A program made the translations under genes and the position numbers. DNA of 64,000 nucleotides from Aricia agestis (lineage: Eukaryota; Arthropoda; Insecta; Lepidoptera; Lycaenidae), in contig NC_056417.1 of assembly GCF_905147365.1 (NCBI RefSeq), forward strand, positions 4,796,501-4,860,500, written 5' to 3'. The notes under the pieces are model-generated. The model did not search any database and was not told where the DNA came from. It was given only the letters and a program-made list of their open reading frames with translations. Positions 62,201 through 64,000 of the stretch are shown here, piece after piece; within the stretch, counting starts at the first letter, position 1, and the number at the start of each line of letters is the position of its first letter.

Positions 62201-63588
62201 TGCATTAAAGGAACCAAAATCATAATTATACATGTATAAGTAACGTTTCTTTAGTATCGTATTTCGACCATGGCATAGTTTATCGAGCGTTTCGAGACTT
62301 AATCGGGACATGGAACCTAATATCCCAAAACCGCGCCAAATTTTCCGCAGTAAAAACCGTGAAGCCAAATCAAAGTTGTAAAATTATATTTTGACGACGA
62401 TCCCTCGTTAGGGGTCTTCCATAAAGTATGTCACACGTAAAGGGTCGACGAAGTGTTAAATTGTATGACACGGGGTGGGTCCTAAGTTTTGTGTCATCAT
62501 CTATTTCAAATCTCATAAATTGAATCGCAAAATTTTATATTTTGAGGTGGTTTTATTTTTTTGACGTAAAATTACAATTTGTGACTACTAGCGCACTGGA
62601 AGAAAGGGTTTCACAAACGTGACCTGTAACTAGGAGGGGGACATAAAAATTATAAAAATCATGTGACGTACTCTATGAATTATCCCTTCCTATGACATAA
62701 ACATTTACGGCTTGTTTAAGGTTCTAATCTGCGTAAAAACGAGCTGCTGCTATCGTCTTCTATCGTGATCAAGAACGACACACAGTCTGAACTGAACAAC
62801 CGGTCGAAGTCTCAGCTTCCCCCTCCGAGAGTGTTGGCGCCACCTGCTAGACGAGTTTCAGCACATACGACGCCAATACTGCCAGATGTAAGATTGTTTT
62901 ATTGATCGTGTGAACCAAAAGGCTTCATCTACGTTGGACCATGATTACCACCAAGATTACGAAGTTGTCTATTGCATCACATACAAGCGATCTTGGGCAA
63001 TCATAGACGAATATTAATTTCTACTCGTTTGTTTTCGCTTTTATCATTGACCAACGTAGAGAAGACGAACTATTGAGATGAAAGAGTACGTCCTTTAACC
63101 AAGACGTTTTCTTTATAGCTTCTGTATAGAATCGCCGTTCAAAATATATGGAATTGACATAAGACGAGTCGAACGTCCACTTAATATTAACGAACACTTA
63201 ATTCAATTCCGTACATTTTAATGAATGAGAGAAATATACGTTTTCATTTCACAAAGCATCGAAAAAGATCCGAATATAAAATCCATGTAACTTTATCTCA
63301 AGAAGGAATAATTTTAATTAATTTCATTATAAGTTATTCGGAACAATTGGAACGTTATACTTTGTTACTTTATATAATGATCCTAAACCCTTCTCTTGAA
63401 ACAAAGTCATGCGTGGGAGGTTTTAATGAGATGGTGTCGGGATTAATTAAGTTAATGAAAAGATAAAATGATCATTCAGGTGTCGTGGAAGGCTCCAGAG
63501 GCGGGGTTTTCGTCGGACTCAACTGTCAGATTAGACGCCGTCAAAACATCCACCCACAGACTATCCCTGACCAACGACTATTTGACAG
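31727..63588 (+). CDS. Ca-alpha1T: T-type (Cav3) voltage-gated calcium channel alpha-1, partial gene
   Basis: Twenty-four successive coding segments, one with two alternative versions, encode domain I S1 through the II-III linker of a low-voltage-activated calcium channel. Such channels sit in the plasma membrane of excitable cells and pass Ca2+ near resting potential. What shows it: NPWFERVSMLVILLNCVTLG-type IS1, the S4 arginine ladders (domain I exon 33 kb-36 kb; domain II exon at 51150), filter glutamates in SLEGW (I) and QEDW (II), and the QFSETKKRE gating brake after IS6 in place of the beta-subunit site of high-voltage channels. All junction phases agree and no internal stop occurs. Visible coding length is about 3.84 kb (about 1279 codons) against roughly 2000 or more residues for the family. 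Domains III-IV and the N-terminus are outside the window. Introns carry most of the mobile elements. Confidence 0.97.
31890..32007. mobile_element. MITE in first visible intron
   Basis: GTACTATCCGAGAAATTGATTC at the left and GAATCAACTTCTCTGATAGTAC at the right are inverse with few mismatches. It starts about 50 bp after the exon donor. Related ends are at 50253-50381 and one end near 29146. Confidence 0.7.
32008..32284 (+). mobile_element. A-tailed retroposon (SINE-4), internally shortened
   Basis: GTGGTAGAGCCATGCTTCGG start and GTGTCCATGGGCGACGGAAG near the end, but the CGGCGTGAAACAGCGCTTGC segment present in the 24206 copy is deleted. It abuts the MITE at its left. Confidence 0.75.
32504..32830 (+). 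mobile_element. A-tailed retroposon (SINE-4), further copy
   Basis: Lies about 220 bp after the previous copy, in the same direction, and is nearly identical to the 24206 copy. It ends ATTTAATAAAAAAAAA. Confidence 0.8.
32831..33390. other. Intron sequence, nothing recognised
   Basis: AT-rich intron with no landmark apart from the acceptor TATTAATATGTGCAG. Confidence 0.5.
33391..33524 (+). CDS. Ca-alpha1T: Ca-alpha1T exon: domain I S2-S3
   Basis: VFDDIIFAFFTLEMTIKMVA then MGVYGHGTYLADSWNRLDFF and IVQAG. This is the S2 helix with the conserved acidic residue of the charge-transfer centre (LEM) and the start of S3 (WNRLDFF). Acceptor GTGCAG, donor GTATGT. Phase 0 in, phase 2 out (GG plus A of the next exon makes Gly). 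Confidence 0.97.
33713..34030 (+). mobile_element. RTE-like LINE tail, copy 1
   Basis: CTAGCTGTCCTGGCATACGT, GGTCGCCGTCAGTCTCGAGT, TCTCAGACCTACTGAATATG, then an ATATATATATAAGAT end. A second copy is at 39604. Confidence 0.7.
34470..34670 (+). mobile_element. LINE tail family C
   Basis: CGCGCGGGAACCGTACATTT, CCTATGTCCTTTCCCAGGAC, then AGACAGACACACTTTCGCAT. Confidence 0.65.
34981..35261. mobile_element. MITE with GGCCGCAC ends
   Basis: CCCGGCCGCACATTATAAGAA and TTCTTATAATGTGCGGCCGGG are inverse; TCTGATCAGAAA recurs at both sides inside. It is about 281 bp and non-coding. It lies in the intron between the S2-S3 and S4 exons. Confidence 0.8.
35294..35346. repeat. Twin perfect hairpins (pair 3)
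   Basis: Arms 35294-35302 and 35307-35315 (9 bp, loop AATG) are followed by arms 35312-35327 and 35331-35346 (16 bp, loop AAT). The two hairpins share four bases (AAAA). Confidence 0.8.
35437..35565. mobile_element. MITE, second GGCCGCAC-ended element
   Basis: CAGGCCGCACCTGCGTAGTG left and GACGCATGTGCGGCCGCG right. Inside is a 17-bp hairpin, ACGATACCATTGGACGA and inverse. The ends resemble those of the element 180 bp to the left, but the interior differs. Confidence 0.7.
35735..36412 (+). mobile_element. piggyBac-type TTAA MITE, copy 2, with open frame
   Basis: Begins TTAAGGATGTATATAA and ends TTATATACATCCTTAA, with TTAA outermost. It is the 678-bp partner of the element at 22613. Here a frame at 35899-36270 stays open for 123 codons, with FYMNLGGGAAGKEELSNMSF and FATFIYSFAELSWPPFAVV. 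I recognise no transposase motif; the function, if any, is unknown. The two copies differ by a whole codon (GAA) within this frame. Confidence 0.78.
36413..36634. other. Intron, nothing recognised
   Basis: Short AT-rich stretch ending in the acceptor TTTGTTTTCAG. Confidence 0.5.
36635..36732 (+). CDS. Ca-alpha1T: Ca-alpha1T exon: domain I S3-S4 voltage sensor
   Basis: ALEYALNVENINLSAIRTIR then VLRPLRAINRIPS. The arginines spaced every third residue (R-TI-R-VL-R-PL-R) are the gating charges of IS4. Acceptor TTTTCAG, donor GTAAGT. Phase 2 in, phase 1 out (A plus GT of the next exon makes Ser). Confidence 0.97.
36746..36895. mobile_element. MITE just downstream of the S4 exon
   Basis: CTCAATGGACCATGCTGGCC at the left and GGGCCATTGTGTACTGGC at the right are inverse-related. 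The interior repeats GTGGGCC and TGGCCT motifs. It begins about 13 bp after the exon donor. Related to 60775-60890. Confidence 0.65.
37019..37157. mobile_element. Fold-back MITE with TA target
   Basis: AGGGCCTGTAACCTGTTTCA and TGAAACAGGCCCT are inverse ends flanked by TA. The arms include GTGTCGGATAGGCTATCCA and inverse. It is 139 bp. Confidence 0.8.
37158..39603. other. Intron, mostly unassigned
   Basis: Contains a family C LINE tail at about 39160-39345 and RTE-like end motifs near 38945 (GCGGACGAAGTCGTGGGCAA). No exon recognised. The frames at 37530 and 38358 lack motifs. Confidence 0.45.
39604..39912 (+). mobile_element. RTE-like LINE tail, copy 2
   Basis: CTAGCTGTCCCGGCAAATGT to TTTTATATATAAGAT. 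Same family as 33713. Confidence 0.7.
40484..40502. repeat. Run of 19 G
   Basis: Uninterrupted poly-G after GTT and before TTTAGTTTAG. Such runs are often mis-sized in assemblies. Confidence 0.9.
40619..40747. mobile_element. Fold-back MITE
   Basis: CTGTCAAGAAAGTGAAGAAA and TTTCTTCACTTTCTTAACAG are inverse ends, extending to AAAAAGTG. It is 129 bp, intronic. Confidence 0.7.
40748..41647. other. Intron, nothing recognised
   Basis: AT-rich, with no exon or repeat landmark. Confidence 0.5.
41648..41883 (-). mobile_element. LINE tail family F, inverted copy
   Basis: Starts TATATATATAAAACTCAAAG and ends AAGCCGCGGGCAAAATCTCG, the inverse of the copies at 5948, 8226 and 14350. Hairpin pair 4 begins on the next base. 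Confidence 0.72.
41884..41987. repeat. Twin perfect hairpins (pair 4)
   Basis: Arms 41884-41910 and 41914-41940 are perfect 27-bp inverses around loop GAG. Arms 41943-41962 and 41968-41987 are perfect 20-bp inverses around loop GAACC. Only two bases separate them. Confidence 0.9.
42520..42691 (+). CDS. Ca-alpha1T: Ca-alpha1T exon: domain I S4-S5 linker and S5
   Basis: MRILVMLLLDTLPMLGNVLL then LCFFVFFIFGIVGVQLWEGI and LRQRCELVLPPNVLRPK. This is the S4-S5 linker, S5 and the first part of the extracellular turret. Acceptor TTTGTTTCAG, donor GTAAGT. It ends with AA, phase 2, compatible with both the 42-nt exon and the following pore exon. Confidence 0.97.
43320..43361 (+). CDS. Ca-alpha1T: Ca-alpha1T 42-nt microexon, domain I turret
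   Basis: Between acceptor GTGTTCCAG and donor GTAAGA lies an open 42-nt segment. Joined to the neighbours it reads K-DLSEWYRVRVRLN-S. It enters and leaves at phase 2, so skipping it keeps the frame (K-N junction instead). It inserts 14 residues into the S5-P extracellular loop. I infer a cassette exon; constitutive use is possible. The evidence is splice sites, phase and the DL..WYR likeness to the DLERYY segment of vertebrate Cav3. Confidence 0.72.
43362..44362. other. Intron, nothing recognised
   Basis: Pyrimidine- and AT-rich intron. A 115-codon frame at 43420 has no motif and low-complexity hydrophobic composition. Confidence 0.5.
44363..44639 (+). CDS. Ca-alpha1T: Ca-alpha1T exon: domain I turret and pore helix
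   Basis: ISFYYEFSKELDYICTTPED, then SGMHTCGNFPPYRYGPLVCN, TNVSCVNWNQYYTNC and NPFQGTISFDNIGLAWVAIF. The cysteine-rich turret and the CVNWNQYYTNC block are distinctive of Cav3 domain I. N-glycosylation-type sites (NVS) are visible. Acceptor TATACAG, donor GTAATT. Phase 2 in, phase 0 out, followed by a very short 77-bp intron. Confidence 0.97.
44717..44809 (+). CDS. Ca-alpha1T: Ca-alpha1T exon: domain I selectivity filter and S6 start
   Basis: VISLEGWTDIMYYVQDAHSF then WDWIYFVLLIV. The Glu in SLEGW is the domain I selectivity-filter acid (E of the T-type E-E-D-D ring). It is 31 codons, phase 0 at both ends. Acceptor TTTTCACAG, donor GTATGA. Confidence 0.97.
44919..45151 (+). CDS. Ca-alpha1T: Ca-alpha1T exon: IS6 end and gating brake
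   Basis: IGSFFMINLCLVVIATQFSE then TKKREMERMRAERARF, STLASSTNNSEPATCYAEIV and KYVAHLWRRFKRRMAKKIR. The segment after S6 matches the helix-loop-helix gating brake known in Cav3 channels, where high-voltage channels have the beta-subunit binding site. Basic residues cluster at the end. Acceptor GTTTTCAG, donor GTTAAT, a weaker site. Phase 2 out. Confidence 0.96.
45297..45411 (+). CDS. Ca-alpha1T: Ca-alpha1T exon: I-II linker, basic segment
   Basis: VYRYQRAQLKWRTSRETLQL then PAHRPKQHHPCCPRVHPP. It is strongly basic, with an HH and CC pair, and likely cytoplasmic. Acceptor ATTTTTAG, donor GTAAAT. Phase 2 in, phase 0 out. It is poorly conserved between animals, so the call rests on phase, splice sites and position. 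Confidence 0.82.
45438..46370 (+). repeat. Family D tandem array, about 174-bp units
   Basis: GAACGCGCTAATCTCAGGAA-type unit starts fall at about 45501, 45676, 45850, 46014 and 46188 (spacing 175, 174, 164, 174). Units alternate: the first and third contain ATTATTAATAGGAGCGAAG, the second and fourth AAGACTTATGGGAGCGAAA, so the array grew as a dimer. It begins with a doubled TCTATACTAATATTATAA. It lies entirely in the intron between the two I-II linker exons. Confidence 0.9.
46389..46446. repeat. Perfect 27-bp hairpin in repeat D
   Basis: Arms 46389-46415 and 46420-46446 are perfect inverses, loop CAAA. The left arm is normal family D sequence, also seen uninverted at 7503 (TCACGTGGTCTGCTTCTTAT). 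The right arm is therefore a local inverted copy. Confidence 0.9.
46480..47213 (+). repeat. Family C-like tandem array
   Basis: A unit of roughly 100-125 bp containing TTTTGATGAAATTTGGTATG, GAGTCTCGGGAAAGGACAAG and TTTTGTCCCGGAAAATGTAC recurs about five times. It then ends GGACGAAGTCGCGGGCAACA. With the family D array at its left it may be one internally amplified insertion. Confidence 0.85.
47431..47526 (+). CDS. Ca-alpha1T: Ca-alpha1T exon: I-II linker
   Basis: GNGKSAVDESNDEALSRPSL then LRVPSLSAADLE. It is 32 codons, phase 0 at both ends, acceptor CCCCAAACAG, donor GTAATG. It is Ser/Arg-Pro rich (SRPS, RVPS), a possible phosphorylation region (inferred). Skipping would preserve the frame. 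Confidence 0.9.
47857..48010 (+). CDS. Ca-alpha1T: Ca-alpha1T exon: I-II linker
   Basis: NASNLSLLSPPSLARRRSSV then MFSDTVLLHAPNTPHLAHPH and NVCSSEKMTQT. RRRSS is a basic, serine-following motif of the kind used by kinases (inferred). Acceptor CCTTCTAG, donor GTAAAG. Phase 0 in, phase 1 out. Confidence 0.92.
48011..48781. other. Intron, nothing recognised
   Basis: AT-rich, with no repeat landmark. Confidence 0.5.
48782..48978 (+). CDS. Ca-alpha1T: Ca-alpha1T exon: I-II linker
   Basis: EFDLPTGETAEERAAAGGTM, then SCQELLALSGALSAALPTGQ, VALDSFFEELTKGISKRAGD and EKVETK. The predicted helical MSCQELLALSGALSAAL stretch has low charge and may pack in the cytoplasmic linker (inferred). Acceptor GACTACAG, donor GTAAGT. 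Phase 1 in, phase 0 out. Confidence 0.92.
48979..50022. other. Intron, nothing recognised
   Basis: AT-rich. Frames at 49316 and 49540 show no motif. Ends in a T-run before the acceptor TTTTTTTTTCAG. Confidence 0.5.
50023..50206 (+). CDS. Ca-alpha1T: Ca-alpha1T exon: end of I-II linker, pre-IIS1
   Basis: VVEIDDFSCCAELIAAEAAA then KEKKKGRFSNACRNMWRSVS and KFFSMLRKHIKAIVCHKYFQ. The amphipathic basic run leads directly into domain II S1, as in other Cav3 channels. The donor used is the GTTGTT after CAACAAG. An earlier GTATGT at 50182 also occurs but would remove the conserved HKYF segment. Phase 0 in, phase 1 out. Confidence 0.94.
50253..50381. mobile_element. MITE, relative of 31890
   Basis: CTATCAAAGATGGTTTATAGGC left and CTATGAATCATTTCTTTGATAG right are inverse with mismatches. 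Confidence 0.65.
50619..50829 (+). CDS. Ca-alpha1T: Ca-alpha1T exon: domain II S1-S3
   Basis: ILLAILINTLSMGIEYHNQP, then EELTVIVEISNIVFSAIFAV, EMILKIISEGPFKYISNGFN and VFDGIIVILR. IIS1, IIS2 and the start of IIS3, nearly identical in pattern to vertebrate Cav3 (NTLSMGIEYH, QPEELT, EISNIVF). Acceptor CATTTCAG, donor GTAAGA. Phase 1 in, phase 2 out. Confidence 0.98.
50866..51118. mobile_element. MITE filling a 320-bp intron
   Basis: TATGGTCCGTTCGA and GAACGGACCGTGAAC-type ends are inverse. TGACGCAAAATGTGATCCT and AGGATTACATTTTGCGTCA are nested arms. It occupies nearly all of the intron between the IIS1-S3 and IIS4 exons. Confidence 0.7.
51150..51359 (+). CDS. Ca-alpha1T: Ca-alpha1T exon: domain II S3-S4-S5
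   Basis: AFELAHSFNNEQDLAGSSGL, then SVLRTFRLLRILKLVRFMPN, LRRQLFVMLRTMDNVAVFFS and LLVLFIFIFS. The R-TF-R-LL-R-IL-K-LV-R ladder is IIS4; S5 follows. Acceptor TTTATGCAG, donor GTAAAT. Phase 2 in, phase 2 out: the next exon must supply one base, which both versions of the following exon do. Confidence 0.98.
51360..52127. other. Intron before the alternative turret exons
   Basis: Pyrimidine- and AT-rich. No extra exon found. Contains no landmark repeats. Confidence 0.5.
52128..52245 (+). CDS. Ca-alpha1T: Ca-alpha1T alternative exon A: domain II turret, short
   Basis: ILGMNLFGCKFCEKDEEGDQ then DCDRKNFDTLLWAFVTVFQ. End of IIS5, a short acidic turret with three cysteines, and the pore helix. Acceptor ACGTCCAG, donor GTATAC. 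One base in, phase 0 out. Alternative to 53410-53575: both start with ILGM.LFG, both end LLWA/ILWA.VTVFQ, and both have the same phases. Confidence 0.95.
52246..53409. other. Intron between alternative turret exons
   Basis: AT-rich; ends CTTCGCGCAG. The frame at 52513 has no motif. Confidence 0.5.
53410..53575 (+). CDS. Ca-alpha1T: Ca-alpha1T alternative exon B: domain II turret, long
   Basis: ILGMYLFGGKFCKFVEDNGT then ERDCTCPEIISHHPKCECDR and KHFNNILWATVTVFQ. It has 55 codons against 39 in exon A, with five cysteines and two His in an extended turret. Acceptor TTCGCGCAG, donor GTAAGA. Including both exons puts B out of frame, with a TAA ten codons in. Skipping both joins AG to GTTTTGACG and gives TGA at the third codon. 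Mutually exclusive use is therefore required for a full-length channel. Confidence 0.95.
53576..54115. other. Intron, nothing recognised
   Basis: Less AT-rich than neighbours. Ends AAATATTCTAG. Confidence 0.5.
54116..54271 (+). CDS. Ca-alpha1T: Ca-alpha1T exon: domain II selectivity filter and S6
   Basis: VLTQEDWNVVLFNGMEKTSH, then [20 protein letters not shown] and [12 protein letters not shown]. The Glu in TQEDW is the domain II selectivity-filter acid. IIS6 is nearly invariant with Cav3 ([22 protein letters not shown]). 52 codons, phase 0 at both ends. Acceptor TATTCTAG, donor GTGAGC. Confidence 0.98.
54460..54594 (+). CDS. Ca-alpha1T: Ca-alpha1T exon: start of II-III linker
   Basis: RNERREREQRELAKSKLSSE then CFSDNNELQYDDSNSGSHSS and DSFSQ. 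A charged helix continuing from IIS6, then an acidic Ser-rich tract. 45 codons, phase 0 both ends. Acceptor TCAAATTAG, donor GTAAGT. Confidence 0.94.
54595..55444. other. Intron, nothing recognised
   Basis: AT-rich. Ends TTTTTTTTCACAAAG. Confidence 0.5.
55445..55606 (+). CDS. Ca-alpha1T: Ca-alpha1T exon: II-III linker
   Basis: NEIKNFWKSADDIRKAKDEN then GHKDKTQSRRKVKSNHHPTL and CKDCAQSNKCNLQK. Lys-rich, with a closing C..C.....C group and an HH before it, which could bind metal (speculative). 54 codons, phase 0 both ends, so it could be skipped in frame. Acceptor CACAAAG, donor GTGAGT. Confidence 0.88.
55660..55850 (+). mobile_element. LINE tail family C, inverted landmarks
   Basis: ATCCATACTAATATTGTAAA, TGTCTGTTACCTCTTCACGC, GAACCGATTTTAATGAAATT, and ATTTTGGCGCAACGGAGTAG at the end. 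Begins about 50 bp after the donor of the 55445 exon. Confidence 0.6.
56053..56253 (+). CDS. Ca-alpha1T: Ca-alpha1T exon: II-III linker, Thr-rich
   Basis: ESKMLASNTGVTENSTVVPM, then ITTTAATPQDSPSTTLEPGT, TFKDFNMALTLERSTMLSSL and DSIDRTS. A Thr/Pro-rich disordered stretch followed by SSLDSIDRTS. 67 codons, phase 0 both ends. Acceptor ACTTTTTTAG, donor GTAAGT. Confidence 0.93.
56817..57634 (+). repeat. Family E tandem array, about 147-bp units
   Basis: ATAAAAATGG starts fall at 56822, 56971, 57070, 57217, 57361 and 57506 (spacing 149, 99, 147, 144, 145), each unit ending with AGTTCACCGGGACAGCTAGT or a variant. The second unit is shortened and contains a perfect 15-bp hairpin (56976-56990 with 56996-57010, loop GTGTT). 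Single units at 9775 and 30108 show the ancestral state. Confidence 0.92.
57989..58281 (+). CDS. Ca-alpha1T: Ca-alpha1T exon: II-III linker, Pro-rich
   Basis: CTSIPGLLKPPNSYTLTLHS, then AAAQLRSEKARLPPMTLAPP, PVTLAPPPTRSTSPGTATPA and LQVTIAKEDNLNVSEKSSLI. TLAPPPVTLAPPP is an imperfect internal repeat and may bind SH3-type partners (inferred). Frame chosen by phase 0 in and 2 out; the other two long frames here are shadows. Acceptor TTTTTTCCAG, donor GTAAGT. Confidence 0.93.
58299..58752 (+). mobile_element. Retroposon-like repeat directly after an exon
   Basis: TTTAGGGTTCCGTACCCAAA start (about 17 bp after the 57989 exon donor), GTCTGTCCGTCTGTC, and GGAACCCTTCGTGCGCGAGC with CCCGACTCGCACTTGGCTG at the end. 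Inverted relative at 1419-2566; fragment at 29059. Confidence 0.7.
58818..58869. repeat. Twin perfect hairpins (pair 5)
   Basis: Arms 58818-58824 and 58829-58835 (7 bp, loop ATGG) are followed two bases later by arms 58838-58851 and 58856-58869 (14 bp, loop CCAT). The first is short enough to be chance; the second is not. Confidence 0.75.
58876..59222. mobile_element. Opposed LINE tails with TA microsatellite
   Basis: 58876-58950 carries GAGGCCTTTGCCCAGCAGTG (GGACAG follows) and 59103-59180 carries its inverse CACTGCTGGGCAAAGGCCTC. This sequence is a common 3' end of lepidopteran non-LTR elements. A TA run of about 36 bases follows at 59181-59214. Confidence 0.65.
59223..60492. other. Intron, nothing recognised
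   Basis: AT-rich, no exon found. Confidence 0.5.
60493..60598 (-). mobile_element. SINE-1, 5'-truncated inverted copy
   Basis: TATGGACGCTTCACACCACG, AGTCTGGCCCCGTGGTAAGT and GGTACCAGACAACGGAAATA are the inverse of the 3' part of the SINE at 17552. The tRNA-like head is absent. Confidence 0.78.
60775..60890. mobile_element. MITE related to 36746
   Basis: TTAAGTAGCCAGTACACAGT left and ATTGTGTACTGGCAGCTTAA right are inverse. It ends about 100 bp before the next exon. Confidence 0.72.
60992..61161 (+). CDS. Ca-alpha1T: Ca-alpha1T exon: II-III linker
   Basis: SLTIVTPTTNGDDKCKVQRG then YSWRLSRPSLRKKKQRTGSD and SDAVILNNGRDHIACN. Strongly basic RPSLRKKKQR centre. Acceptor ATATCACAG, donor GTAAGT. 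Phase 2 in, phase 1 out. The frame extends upstream but without a better acceptor. Confidence 0.92.
61162..62409. other. Intron, nothing recognised
   Basis: AT-rich. The minus-strand frame at 62168 shows no motif. Confidence 0.5.
62410..62690. mobile_element. MITE with TTCCATAAAGTA ends
   Basis: GGGGTCTTCCATAAAGTATGTC left and GACGTACTCTATGAATTATCCC right are inverse with mismatches. GTGTCA/TGACACGGGG motifs lie inside. It ends about 30 bp before the next exon. Confidence 0.6.
62721..62887 (+). CDS. Ca-alpha1T: Ca-alpha1T exon: II-III linker
   Basis: SNLRKNELLLSSSIVIKNDT then QSELNNRSKSQLPPPRVLAP and PARRVSAHTTPILPD. Ser/Pro-rich with RRVSAHTTP. Acceptor TTGTTTAAG, donor GTAAGA. Phase 1 in, phase 0 out. 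Confidence 0.92.
62888..63479. other. Intron, nothing recognised
   Basis: AT-rich. The 81-codon frame at 63221 lacks a motif and lies wholly between good splice sites. Confidence 0.5.
63480..63588 (+). CDS. Ca-alpha1T: Ca-alpha1T exon: II-III linker, last in window
   Basis: VSWKAPEAGFSSDSTVRLDA then VKTSTHRLSLTNDYLT. Acceptor ATCATTCAG, donor GTATAC. Phase 0 in, phase 1 out, so domain III must follow beyond 64000. Confidence 0.9.
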
Positions 63589-64000
63589 GTATACTTTTTT
63601 TTTCAATTTAATCTACCCTATGTAATATAATAAAGAGCTGATTGGTTTTTTGAAGTTTGTTTTTTTTTTATTTGTAAGAGGTAATCTCTAAGACTACTGG
63701 TCCGATTGCAAATATTTTAACACCAATAGAAAGTTGGTGTATTCCTGAGTGACAAAGGCTATATATTTTATTTATAAAAAGTTCTTTTCTTTTTTAAAAT
63801 GCCACGCGGACGAAGCCGCGGGCAAAATCTAGTAGCATAGATCGGAGCAGATGGCAGTACTAGCACATATAGTAATTGATCGTCATAATATCAAAATATT
63901 GATTGTAACGCTATCAAACGTGGAACAAAACTTTTTGCTTTCTGAATTCTGTCTATGCTAGTGCTGCCTCTAAAGCTCGCGTGAATACATTGCTATCTAC
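63589..64000 (+). other. Intron with family D repeat fragment
   Basis: TTTGTAAGAGGTAATCTCTA, ACTACTGGTCCGATTGCAAA and GCGGACGAAGCCGCGGGCAA (about 63655-63830) mark a family D/RTE-like copy. No further exon before the window edge. Confidence 0.5.

Overview
This window is AT-rich, intron-dominated animal DNA. Its repeat content suggests a moth or butterfly: tRNA-headed SINEs, A-tailed retroposons, RTE-like LINE tails ending in short tata/gata runs, many TA- and TTAA-flanked MITEs, and a mariner. I cannot name the species.

Only one host gene can be supported. On the + strand from about 31.7 kb to the right edge lie 24 successive coding segments, one of them present as two alternative versions (25 exons listed). 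They belong to a T-type (Cav3, low-voltage-activated) calcium channel alpha-1 subunit, the counterpart of fly Ca-alpha1T. They run in frame from domain I S1, through the domain I voltage sensor and pore, the gating-brake helices, the I-II linker and the whole of domain II, into the II-III linker. With the shorter alternative exon they total about 3.84 kb, or about 1279 codons. The N-terminus lies before the window and domains III and IV lie after it. Splice phases agree at every junction.

Three features of this gene stand out. (1) The first visible exon is preceded by a textbook minor-spliceosome (U12-type, AT-AC) acceptor. No earlier exon is visible in the 31.7 kb to its left, so that minor intron may be longer than 31 kb. 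(2) Two mutually exclusive exons encode the domain II extracellular turret, one with 39 codons and 3 cysteines, the other with 55 codons and 5 cysteines. Skipping both, or including both, gives an immediate stop. (3) A symmetrical 42-nt microexon adds 14 residues to the domain I turret. Both pore turrets therefore look splice-variable.

Layout: 1-31.7 kb holds repeats and unassigned DNA, including two hAT MITEs with perfect 8-bp target duplications, a mariner with a broken transposase nested in a MITE, a first copy of a TTAA-ended piggyBac-type MITE, and a roughly 175-bp tandem repeat at 27 kb. From 31.7 to 44.3 kb are domain I exons with long repeat-filled introns. From 44.3 to 45.4 kb is the compact domain I pore and gating brake. 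From 45.4 to 47.2 kb is an intronic repeat amplified into tandem arrays. From 47.4 to 50.2 kb is the I-II linker, from 50.6 to 54.3 kb domain II, and from 54.4 to 63.6 kb the II-III linker, with another tandem array at 56.8-57.6 kb.

The most unexplained structure is a set of five twin hairpins: two perfect, tight-loop inverted repeats placed back to back or overlapping by 4 nt or less, each pair unrelated in sequence to the others.
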